Shown piece after piece: positions 26,743 to 34,556 of a stretch of 34,655 nt of DNA. The position numbers and the translations under genes are program-made. The stretch comes from Peptococcaceae bacterium (GTDB lineage Bacteria; Bacillota; Desulfitobacteriia; Desulfitobacteriales; Desulfitobacteriaceae), in NCBI GenBank assembly GCA_031289815.1, contig JAITOS010000051.1, forward strand, positions 1-34,655. Direction: 5' to 3'. The notes below the pieces were generated by a model. The model had not been told where the DNA came from. It saw only the letters and a program-made list of their open reading frames with translations, and did not search any database. The number at the start of each line of letters is the position of its first letter. The stretch's first letter is position 1.

Positions 26743-28044
26743 ATGAAGAAACTACTGCTGAGGGGGATGGTCTTACCCATGACCGCCCCGGATCATTTTT
26801 TTGCGGACGGCGAGATTGCCATCCAGGACGATGTGATCGTAAGCGTCGGGGCGCGAAAATCCGCTCCGGCCGGTTTTATTCCGGATGAAGTGATCGAATA
26901 CCCCAACGACGTCTTTATGCCGGGACTGATCAATACGCATACGCACGCGGCGATGACCTTTTTGCGGGGCTACGCGGACGACCTGCCGCTCATGCAGTGG
27001 CTGGAGAGCAAGATATGGCCCTATGAAGATAAGATGTCAGACGAGGATATCTATTGGGGCACGCTGCTGGCGCTCTGTGAGATGATCCGCTCCGGCACGA
27101 CGACCATGCTGGATATGTATATGTCCATGAACCAAGTAGCGGAGGCGGTATTGCAGGCTGGTACCAGAGCGGTGCTTTCCCGCGGCCTGATGGACGTGGG
27201 TCCGAACGCGGAGCTTCGCTTACAGGAAAATGTGGATTTACTGCGGCAGTATCAGGGAGCGGGAGAGGGCCGGATTACGGTGATGTTCGGGCCCCACGCG
27301 CCGTTTACCTGTTCCGGCGAGTATCTGCGCCGCATCAAGAAAGAGGCGGACCGGCACGGCGTGGGGCTTCATATCCATGTGGCCGAGACGTTGGATGAGA
27401 TTCATATTATCAAAGAACAACAGGGAAAAACGCCGGTGCAGTGGCTGGAGGAACTCGGCCTGTTCGGCGGGCACGTGGTGGCGGCGCATTGCGTACATTT
27501 AACCGATGAAGATATCGCTATCCTCAAGCGGAACCAGGTTTGCGTGGCCCACAATCCGGAAAGCAATATGAAACTGAACAGCGGCACGGCGCGTATCACG
27601 GAGCTGCTGAAACAGGGGATCACCGTAGGCTTGGGGACGGACGGCGCGTCCAGCAATAACGACCTGAACCTCTTTGGGGAAATGCGCACGGCGGCCTATC
27701 AGCAAAAGCTGGTCGCCGGGCCCACGGCTTTACCGGCCTATGAAGTACTGGAAATGGCGACCGTCGGCGGGGCGAAGACGCTGGCTTTGTCGCGGCTGGG
27801 ACGTTTAGCGCCCGGTTATCAGGCGGATATCATCAGTGTGAACATGGAGCAGCCGCATTTTTATCCCCGGCACTCGATACCGGCGCACCTGGTGTACAGC
27901 GCGCTGGCGTCTGATGTGCGAACCGTCGTCGTGGCGGGAAAGGTATTGATGGCGGAGCGGCGCTTAACGACCTTAGAGGAAAAACAAATCTGTCAGGAGG
28001 TCGAAAGGCGGGCCAAGGGGATCGCCCAAAGCTTTACCGGCTAG
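26743..28044 (+). CDS. mtaD: 5-methylthioadenosine/S-adenosylhomocysteine deaminase
   Basis: MPGLINTHTHAAMTFLRGYADDLPLMQWLESKIWP, SGTTTMLDMY, HIHVAET, HCVHLTDEDI, GTDGASSNNDLNLF. Confidence 0.93.
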   Translation: MKKLLLRGMVLPMTAPDHFFADGEIAIQDDVIVSVGARKSAPAGFIPDEVIEYPNDVFMPGLINTHTHAAMTFLRGYADDLPLMQWLESKIWPYEDKMSDEDIYWGTLLALCEMIRSGTTTMLDMYMSMNQVAEAVLQAGTRAVLSRGLMDVGPNAELRLQENVDLLRQYQGAGEGRITVMFGPHAPFTCSGEYLRRIKKEADRHGVGLHIHVAETLDEIHIIKEQQGKTPVQWLEELGLFGGHVVAAHCVHLTDEDIAILKRNQVCVAHNPESNMKLNSGTARITELLKQGITVGLGTDGASSNNDLNLFGEMRTAAYQQKLVAGPTALPAYEVLEMATVGGAKTLALSRLGRLAPGYQADIISVNMEQPHFYPRHSIPAHLVYSALASDVRTVVVAGKVLMAERRLTTLEEKQICQEVERRAKGIAQSFTG

Positions 28045-28086
28045 GTCTGAAGACCTAAGATCGTATGTTCGTTTGTGAAAAATGTT

Positions 28087-28210
28087 TGTGGATAATGTGG
28101 ATAAGTCTGTGGCTAAGTATGGGAAGCGGGTTTCAGGAACGCGGGCAAATTGTGAAACAAAGCGCTTGTTATGCACAGGCCCTGTGGATATTGTGCATAA
28201 GTTAGGCACA
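28087..28210. promoter_or_regulatory. DnaA-box cluster (4 perfect TTATNCACA + 3 one-mismatch 9-mers)
   Basis: TGTGGATAA 28087-28095 and 28096-28104 (tandem, rc); TGTGGCTAA 28108-28116; TTATGCACA 28169-28177; TGTGGATAT 28183-28191; TGTGCATAA 28192-28200; TTAGGCACA 28202-28210. Confidence 0.75.
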
Positions 28211-28358
28211 AGGCGTGGTTTGACCTTTTTCAATGGGGATAATTTTCAGCTGAAATTTTGAGGGAAAATAGAACATAGGTTTAATTGACAAAACAGATCG
28301 TTGCTCATAGGCGACGCCAACAAGGGATAGCGAAGGCGCTGAAACGGGGAGAGGAAAC

Positions 28359-28958
28359 TTGAAGATGACGGAAGACAAGACCAGCTTGCTCAAAAAGAAG
28401 ATACGAACAGCGGTCTTAGAACGCCGGAGCGCTTTGAGCGAAGAAGAACGCCGACAAAAAAGCGAGCTCATCCGGCGGCGGGTGACAGCGCTGCCGGAGT
28501 ACAGGCAAAGCCGGACGATCATGCTTTTTTTGAACTTTAACGACGAAGTGGATACGTCCTTGCTGGCGGCGGACGTTCTGGCCGACGGCAAGACGCTGGT
28601 ATTGCCGCGCTGCGCGCCGGAAAAAGTTCTGATTCCGGCGGTGGTGCATGATTTGAACGGCGATGTCGGGCCGGGCGTATGGGGGATTCGCGAACCGTTG
28701 GCGGAGCGGACGGCGGTCATCGAGCCGACGGCGCTTGATTTGGTGATCGTTCCGGGGGTGGCGTTTGACGTTCGGGGCCGCCGTCTCGGTTATGGCGGCG
28801 GCTATTATGACCGCTTTTTGCCGCGTTTGTCACGAAATACGCCGTTATGGGGGATGGCTTTTGCATGTCAGATGGTCGAACAGGTCCCGGCGGCGGCGCA
28901 TGACCAGGCGGTCAGCTTATTGGTCACGGAACGGGCTGTCATTCGCTGCGGCGGCTGA
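28359..28958 (+). CDS. 5-formyltetrahydrofolate cyclo-ligase
   Basis: N-terminal RRKSELIRRRVTALPEYRQSRTIMLFLNFNDEVDT; GVAFDVRGRRLGYGGGYYDRFL. ATG 28365 is an alternative start. Confidence 0.93.
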   Translation: MKMTEDKTSLLKKKIRTAVLERRSALSEEERRQKSELIRRRVTALPEYRQSRTIMLFLNFNDEVDTSLLAADVLADGKTLVLPRCAPEKVLIPAVVHDLNGDVGPGVWGIREPLAERTAVIEPTALDLVIVPGVAFDVRGRRLGYGGGYYDRFLPRLSRNTPLWGMAFACQMVEQVPAAAHDQAVSLLVTERAVIRCGG

Positions 28959-29108
28959 AATGGAAAGAGAGTCGGCGGGTGCGCGGACTTTTGGCTGAGA
29001 GACCGCGAAGGGCGGTGCCGGTGCCGGTGAATGTTTTGCTGACCGCTTTACGGAAGAGACGGACCGGAAATCGCTGAAGAGAAAACGGTAAATAATGGAG
29101 AAAAAGAA

Positions 29109-29696
29109 ATGCGTTACTACCTGGCCCTCATACTGCCAATCATGCCGCTGGCGCTGGTTATAGCCGCCGCCGTCTGGTTTCTGATACATAAACTGCGGCA
29201 AAATCACCGCCCCCAACCGCCGCGCCTCAAAATGCTGGCCGAGTTCACGCTCACAGGCTGGGCGGTGATGTATGTCTATATCACGCAATTCATGTTTGGC
29301 AGGCACGCCATGTTCCACGGCTGGTACTGGGGACGCCTGAATCTGCGTCCCTTACAGCCGTTCTTCACCGCGCTTCGCTATGGTGCCAGTAATGCGGGCC
29401 TGTTCTGGCAAATGCTCCTGAATGTATGCATGTGCTTGCCGCTGGGCTTTCTGCTGCCCGTCGTCTTTCCTAAAAGATGCAAAAATTACCTATCCGTATT
29501 TCTCCTGTCCTTGGGCTTGGCGCTTTTCACGGAATTGAGTCAGCTCTTGGCGGGCCGAAGCGCGGATATCGACGACGTGATCGCCAATACGCTGGGCGGC
29601 GTTTTGGGCTTCTGGCTGTATATTATCTGGCGCGGCTTGTATGGCCTGACGACGCCGGGAAAACAGGCCGCCGATATAAAGAACTACCATCCTTGA
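29109..29696 (+). CDS. VanZ-like family membrane protein
   Basis: TM protein with NVCMCLPLGFLLP, SLGLALFTELSQLLAGRSADIDDVIANTLGGVLGFW. Confidence 0.85.
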   Translation: MRYYLALILPIMPLALVIAAAVWFLIHKLRQNHRPQPPRLKMLAEFTLTGWAVMYVYITQFMFGRHAMFHGWYWGRLNLRPLQPFFTALRYGASNAGLFWQMLLNVCMCLPLGFLLPVVFPKRCKNYLSVFLLSLGLALFTELSQLLAGRSADIDDVIANTLGGVLGFWLYIIWRGLYGLTTPGKQAADIKNYHP

Positions 29697-29853
29697 GGGC
29701 TTCTTCGCGCCGCTGTCCGTCCCGGATAATATGATAATAGCGCTCATCTGAGAAGGAATTCAGTGAAATTGTGGCGAAAAGAGTCATAGAGAAATTTGTC
29801 TGCCAACCTCAAAAAAACGCGAAAAATAAACCTTACAGGAAACAGGAGTGAGC

Positions 29854-31713
29854 ATGAACCCTCAACCGCCGCCGGAAAATGACTTGACGCAGGCCTTGGC
29901 CCTCTTACATCGGTACTTTGGCTATGCAGCCTTTCGCCCCGGCCAGGAGAAGATCATCTCTTCCCTGCTGGGCGGGCGTGATACTATGGCCATCATGCCG
30001 ACCGGAGCGGGGAAATCCGTGACCTACCAGATTCCGGCTTTGTTGCTGGACGGCTTGACGCTGGTGATCTCGCCGCTGATATCCTTGATGAAGGATCAGG
30101 TGGACGCCCTGGAACAGATGGGACTGCCGGCGGTATTCCTCAATAGCTCCTTGACGCCCCGGCAGGTGAGAGAGCGGCTGGAGCGGATACGGCAAGGGGC
30201 GGTGAAGCTGCTTTATCTGGCGCCGGAACGTCTGGAACTCGAACACGGGCGGGAAATGATCTCTTCGCTGGCGATTTCCCTGGTGGCGGTCGATGAAGCG
30301 CATTGCGTTTCCCAGTGGGGACATGATTTCCGGCCCAGCTATCGCCAGATCGGCCCCTTCATCGAGGCCTTGCCCAACCGCCCCTGCATCGGCGCTTTCA
30401 CGGCGACCGCCACGGAGGAAGTCAAAAGGGATATCATCCAGTTGTTGGGCTTGAGAGAGCCGCAGGTACTGGTCACGGGCTTCGACCGGCCGAATTTGAA
30501 TTATTCGGTTTTGCGGGGGGAAAATAAGCGGCAGTTTGTACTCTCGTATGTACAGGCCAATCGGGAAGAGGCGGGGATTATCTACGCCGCGACGCGCAAA
30601 GAAGTGGATAAGCTTACGGAGCTTCTCGCCGGTCGGGGCGTCGCTGTGACCCGCTATCACGCGGGAATGACGGATCTGGAACGGCAGACCAGCCAAGAGG
30701 AGTATCTATATGATCGCAAAACGGTGATGGTGGCGACCAACGCCTTTGGCATGGGAATCGATAAATCCAATGTGCGCTATGTGATCCATTATAATATGCC
30801 GAAGAGTATGGAGAGCTATTATCAGGAAGCCGGGAGGAGCGGTCGTGACGGTGAACAGGCGGAATGCATTCTTCTTTTTGCGGCCGGGGACGTGCAAACT
30901 CAGAGACGGCTGATTGAGTTGAGCGTGCAACAGCCGGCGCGCCAGTTCAAGGAATTTGAAAAATTGCAGATCATGGTGGATTATTGCCATACAGGCCGCT
31001 GTCTGCGCCAGGAAATTTTGCAATACTTTGAGGAAGCGGACGCGCCGGAACACTGCGATCACTGCGGTAATTGCCGCAATCAATGGGATACGCTGGATAT
31101 TACAGTAGAGGCGCAGAAAATATTTTCCTGTGTTTATCGGATGCAGCAGCGCTTCGGGGCGGCTCTGACGGCGGAAGTGCTCAAAGGCTCGGAGACGAAA
31201 AAAATCCGGGAGCTGGGTTTTCACCGATTATCCACCTATGGGATCATGCGGGAAACGCCGTTGCAGGGGATCAAGGACCGGATCAATTATCTGGTCGCGG
31301 AAGATTATATGCACTTGACCGGTGGTCAGTACCCGGTGCTCAAATTGGCGCCGAAGGCGACGCTGGTGTTGAAAGGGCGGGAACAGGTGTGGCAGAAAAT
31401 CCTCCGGCAGCCGTTAAAAGCTACAGGAGACAGTGAACGCCTGTTTGACCGTTTGCGCAAGTTGCGGTTGGTGTTGGCCCAGAGGGAGAACGTCCCCCCG
31501 TATCTGATCTTTTCCGATAAGACGCTGCGGGAAATGGCGGTGCAGCGTCCGGCGAACCGGCAAGAATTCATCCGTTTGAACGGCGTGGGTGAGTTTAAAC
31601 TGGAAAAATACGGAGAATGTTTTTTGGCGGAAATAGGCTGGCAGGGGGAGGAAGAAGCCGGTTCTTCCGCGCCGCTGGCGGATAGTACGCTAAAAAGGGA
31701 GATAGAATACTGA
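29854..31713 (+). CDS. recQ: ATP-dependent DNA helicase RecQ
   Basis: FRPGQEKIISSLLGGRDTMAIMPTGAGKS, VDEAHCVSQWGHDFRPSY, QEAGRSGRDG, Zn-binding CHTGRCLRQ...HCDHCGNC, C-terminal HRDC. Confidence 0.97.
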   Translation: MNPQPPPENDLTQALALLHRYFGYAAFRPGQEKIISSLLGGRDTMAIMPTGAGKSVTYQIPALLLDGLTLVISPLISLMKDQVDALEQMGLPAVFLNSSLTPRQVRERLERIRQGAVKLLYLAPERLELEHGREMISSLAISLVAVDEAHCVSQWGHDFRPSYRQIGPFIEALPNRPCIGAFTATATEEVKRDIIQLLGLREPQVLVTGFDRPNLNYSVLRGENKRQFVLSYVQANREEAGIIYAATRKEVDKLTELLAGRGVAVTRYHAGMTDLERQTSQEEYLYDRKTVMVATNAFGMGIDKSNVRYVIHYNMPKSMESYYQEAGRSGRDGEQAECILLFAAGDVQTQRRLIELSVQQPARQFKEFEKLQIMVDYCHTGRCLRQEILQYFEEADAPEHCDHCGNCRNQWDTLDITVEAQKIFSCVYRMQQRFGAALTAEVLKGSETKKIRELGFHRLSTYGIMRETPLQGIKDRINYLVAEDYMHLTGGQYPVLKLAPKATLVLKGREQVWQKILRQPLKATGDSERLFDRLRKLRLVLAQRENVPPYLIFSDKTLREMAVQRPANRQEFIRLNGVGEFKLEKYGECFLAEIGWQGEEEAGSSAPLADSTLKREIEY

Positions 31714-31768
31714 AAGGCCTGGGGGCCGGCAAGAGAAAAAACGCAGGTGATGGACGATAAGCGGCTAT

Positions 31769-33178
31769 GTGATTATTTTTATCATTATATTCTTACAACT
31801 GCTCTTTTTGGGAACGGTCATTTTCCTGGAAAGCCGGGACCCGGCCAGAACCATTGTCTGGCTGCTCATTCTCGGAACGCTGCCGGTGCTGGGCGCGCTG
31901 TTATTCCTGGTCTTCGGTCGCGTGGTACGGCGGTATCGCCTGTCCAAACGGGAAGAAGTGGCTTTGGTTCAGGTAGAGAGCAAGCGGGAGGAAGGAGAAG
32001 ACGGGCATATGGGGCTGCCGGGGATGCGTCCGGTCAGCCGGAAGCTTGAGCAGCTGCTGAGCTTAGACGCGATGTCCCGTCTGACCTACAATAATCGCTG
32101 GGAGGTGCTGACCAACGGCGATGAGACCTTCCGGGCCCTGATGCTGGCGCTGTTCGAGGCTAAGGATCATATTCACATGGAATACTATATCTTCCAGCAT
32201 GATATGATCGGCTGGGATATTGTGCGTATTTTGCGGATAAAAGTGGCGGACGGCGTGAAGGTGCGGATCCTGGTGGATGGCTTGGGCAGCTGGGCGTTTA
32301 TCAAGAGCTTTCGCCATCTGAAAAAGCTGGGCATTGAGGCGGCGGAGTTTTACCCGATCCGCTTTCCTTTCCTGACCGGCAAACTGAATCTGCGCAATCA
32401 TCGCAAGATCGTCGTCGTCGATGGCCAGATCGGTTTTACCGGCGGACTCAACGTCGGCGATGAATATCTTTCCCGTAGCAAGCAGCTGGGGTTTTGGCGG
32501 GATACCTTTGTGAAGCTGGAAGGAGACGCCGTGCAGCATTTGCAGGCTGTTTTTTTGCATGACTGGAGCGAAGCCACGAAAGAGAAGATCGAGGATCAGC
32601 GTTACTTTCCCCCGGCGCCAAGTGCGGGAAGCGGACGCGTGCAGATTGTGGCCAGCGGGCCGGATAGCAATCAGGAAGCCATGCTACAGGTGTTTTTTGT
32701 GGCGCTGACGAACGCGGAGAAGAGCATTTATCTGGAAACGCCCTATTTTATTCCCGACGAAAGCTCCATGATGGCCTTGAAGACGGCGGCGCTGAGCGGG
32801 CTGGACGTGCGGATTATTGTGCAGGGCGTTCCGGAATACCAGATCACTTACTGGGCGGCGCGGTCTTTTTTTATGGAGCTGTTGGCGGTCGGTGTCCGGA
32901 TTTACAGTTATAAGAAGGGGATTTTGCACGCGAAGATTCTCATTATCGACGGCGAAATCGGTTCGGTGGGCTCTACGAACTTTGACGAACGCAGCTTCCG
33001 TCTGAATTTTGAAGTGACCTCGCTCATCTACGACAGCGCCTTTGCTCAGCGGTTGGAGTGGGATTTTAAACAGGATATGAACGACAGCGAAGAGATATGG
33101 CCGGAGGAATTTGAACAGCGGCCTTTAGGGGAAAGAGTGAAGGAATCTTTTGCGCGGCTTTTTTCGCCGTTGCTGTAG
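31769..33178 (+). CDS. cls: Cardiolipin synthase
   Basis: Two N-terminal TM helices; two HKD motifs (NHRKIVVVDGQIGFTGGLNVGDEY; HAKILIIDGEIGSVGSTNFDERS). Confidence 0.95.
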   Translation: MIIFIIIFLQLLFLGTVIFLESRDPARTIVWLLILGTLPVLGALLFLVFGRVVRRYRLSKREEVALVQVESKREEGEDGHMGLPGMRPVSRKLEQLLSLDAMSRLTYNNRWEVLTNGDETFRALMLALFEAKDHIHMEYYIFQHDMIGWDIVRILRIKVADGVKVRILVDGLGSWAFIKSFRHLKKLGIEAAEFYPIRFPFLTGKLNLRNHRKIVVVDGQIGFTGGLNVGDEYLSRSKQLGFWRDTFVKLEGDAVQHLQAVFLHDWSEATKEKIEDQRYFPPAPSAGSGRVQIVASGPDSNQEAMLQVFFVALTNAEKSIYLETPYFIPDESSMMALKTAALSGLDVRIIVQGVPEYQITYWAARSFFMELLAVGVRIYSYKKGILHAKILIIDGEIGSVGSTNFDERSFRLNFEVTSLIYDSAFAQRLEWDFKQDMNDSEEIWPEEFEQRPLGERVKESFARLFSPLL

Positions 33179-33196
33179 AGACAAATCGCAGGAGAG

Positions 33197-34057
33197 GTGG
33201 GATCAGGGGTTTTGCCAAGAGAGGGCGTGTATAAGACCTATGTGCCGGCTGTTACGGCTGAAGAAAACGGAGAAAATGAATTAACCTATTGGTTTGTTTT
33301 CCGGGAAAATAACATCCTGTTGCAATGCTCGCAGGATCATCGCTGGGGAGTACCGCTGGCCATAGCCCTGGCGGAATTCGACATTTCCGCGCGGAGAATC
33401 CAATATTTAGGCAAGCTGGAGGGTCGGCCCTGCTATTCGGCGGAAGCGCTTCCTGACGCTGTGGCGCCGGAAGGGATGCGGTTCCGGGAGTTGAGATCGA
33501 TCTTTGACGATGTGGAGGAAAGCGTCTTTCTTCTCGCCGGCAAAGCGATTCAGATCGTTCGTTGGGATCAGGATAACCAATATTGCGGCAAATGCGGCTC
33601 GGCGGCGGAGACGCAGAAGACGGAAAGGGCAAAAAAATGCCCGGATTGCGGTCAAGTGCGCTATCCGCAGCTGTCGCCGGCGATCATTGTCGCGGTGATC
33701 AGGGACGATCAAATTCTTTTAGCGCATTCCGTGAATTTTGCCGCTGGGGTATATAGCATTTTAGCCGGGTTTGCCGAACCGGGAGAAACGTTAGAAGAAT
33801 GCGTGCAGAGAGAGGTTTGGGAGGAAGTAAAGATCCGGGTAAAGAATATCCGCTATTTTGGCAGTCAGCCTTGGCCGTTTCCGAATTCTTTGATGATTGG
33901 TTTTACTGCCGAATATGAGAGCGGCGAAATTCAGCCGGATGGGGTAGAAATCGAGGAAGCCGCTTGGTTTAAGGCGGCTGCGTTGCCGTTAACGCCGAAG
34001 AAGATGAGCATTGGGGGCAGAATGGTCGCTTGGTTTGTTGAAAATTACGGGGAGTAA
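33197..34057 (+). CDS. nudC: NAD(+) diphosphatase (NudC-type Nudix hydrolase)
   Basis: Zn ribbon CGKCG...CPDCG; Nudix box GFAEPGETLEECVQREVWEEV followed by SQPWPFPNSLMIGF. Confidence 0.93.
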   Translation: MGSGVLPREGVYKTYVPAVTAEENGENELTYWFVFRENNILLQCSQDHRWGVPLAIALAEFDISARRIQYLGKLEGRPCYSAEALPDAVAPEGMRFRELRSIFDDVEESVFLLAGKAIQIVRWDQDNQYCGKCGSAAETQKTERAKKCPDCGQVRYPQLSPAIIVAVIRDDQILLAHSVNFAAGVYSILAGFAEPGETLEECVQREVWEEVKIRVKNIRYFGSQPWPFPNSLMIGFTAEYESGEIQPDGVEIEEAAWFKAAALPLTPKKMSIGGRMVAWFVENYGE

Positions 34058-34094
34058 AGTGCGGAGGGTGCTGACCGATCGCTGGTTGGCGGTA

Positions 34095-34119
34095 AAAATT
34101 ATCACCAGGTGATAATTTT
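34095..34119. promoter_or_regulatory. Second copy of FapR-like palindrome (AAAATTATCACC-A-GGTGATAATTTT)
   Basis: Perfect 25-bp palindrome sharing 23 identical bp with the site upstream of fapR. Confidence 0.6.
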
Positions 34120-34245
34120 CCGGACGGAACGTCAAAGAAGCCCCTCGGGAAAGCCAGCTGGCGTTCATTAGCTTTCCGTATAGTCAGCGGCATGATCGCG
34201 GTCCTCTATAGGCTAACGAAGAATACCTTCCATAAATTCCAATAA

Positions 34246-34256
34246 ACTGGTATAAT
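34246..34256 (+). promoter_or_regulatory. Extended -10 promoter for toxin mRNA
   Basis: TGGTATAAT (TGn extended -10, 34248-34256); weak -35 (TTCCAT) 17 bp upstream. Confidence 0.6.
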
Positions 34257-34295
34257 CACTACGTAATCAGATAAAGCGCAGCGGTTAGCCGACAT

Positions 34296-34310
34296 CCTCC
34301 GGAAAGGAGG
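34296..34310 (+). promoter_or_regulatory. SD-sequestering hairpin in toxin 5' UTR
   Basis: CCTCC-GGAAA-GGAGG, where GGAGG is the SD of ATG 34319. Confidence 0.65.
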
Positions 34311-34318
34311 TGAGGCTT

Positions 34319-34393
34319 ATGGAATATTTGGTACTATTGGCGGTGATCTTAGCGATCCTGACGATCTTACTGGATAACACCCCAAAAAAATAA
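34319..34393 (+). CDS. Putative type I toxin, 24-aa hydrophobic peptide MEYLVLLAVILAILTILLDNTPKK
   Basis: Perfect SD AAGGAGGTGAGG; single TM-like segment with charged KK tail, resembling Fst/Hol_Tox-type small toxins; absent from ORF track. Confidence 0.7.
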   Translation: MEYLVLLAVILAILTILLDNTPKK

Positions 34394-34466
34394 CCGCTCC
34401 GAGCCAAGGAACGCGGTTATTTTGTAACTAAACTCCGAGGCTAACCGTTTTCGGTTGCTTTATCTG
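34384..34466 (-). ncRNA. Putative antisense antitoxin RNA
   Basis: Minus-strand promoter TTGCAA (34500-34495)-N17-TATAGT (34477-34472), ending at bidirectional terminator with a T7 tract. Confidence 0.6.
34387..34423. terminator. Bidirectional terminator shared by toxin mRNA and antisense RNA
   Basis: AAAATAACCGC tccgagccaaggaac GCGGTTATTTT; 11-bp perfect stem with T tracts on both strands. Confidence 0.85.
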
Positions 34467-34515
34467 ATTACACTATATCATAAGCAAAAATCGATTGCAA
34501 CAGGCAAGTAAAACG

Positions 34516-34554
34516 GCAAAGAAGCCCCACCGGGAAAGGCGCGGGCTTCTTTGC
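34516..34554 (-). terminator. Terminator of the minus-strand gene at the right edge
   Basis: GCAAAGAAGCCC ... GGGCTTCTTTGC, 12-bp perfect stem; minus strand continues CGTTTTAC. Confidence 0.75.
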
Positions 34555-34556
34555 TG

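Larger units (their letters stand above)
34263..34471. repeat. Imperfect inverted repeat flanking the toxin locus
   Basis: Left arm GTAATCAGATAAAGCgcagCGGTTAGCC (34263-34290); right arm GGCTAACCGttttcggttGCTTTATCTGATTAC (34439-34471). Confidence 0.9.

Noticed and set aside
28042-28057. TAGGTCT-GA-AGACCTA palindrome over the mtaD stop codon
   Set aside because: Short, no T tract, no repeat elsewhere noticed; may be a weak hairpin or chance.
28065-28205. 45-codon ORF (MFVCEKCLWIMWISLWLSMG...) across the DnaA-box cluster
   Set aside because: No SD, and composition is dictated by the repeated TGTGGATAA 9-mers; better explained as noncoding DnaA sites.
28044-28358. 6S RNA next to the 5-FTHF cyclo-ligase gene (as in Gammaproteobacteria)
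   Set aside because: No long rod-like self-complementary structure was evident; DnaA boxes account for the region better.
33969-34193. Minus-strand 74-aa ORF over the nudC 3' end and the palindrome
   Set aside because: No SD or recognisable motif; overlaps the nudC coding end and the palindrome.
34263-34471. The 209-bp inverted-repeat segment as a MITE or IS-derived element
   Set aside because: No convincing target-site duplication at the arm boundaries, and promoters, SD and terminator give a coherent TA explanation; only a multi-copy search could revive it.
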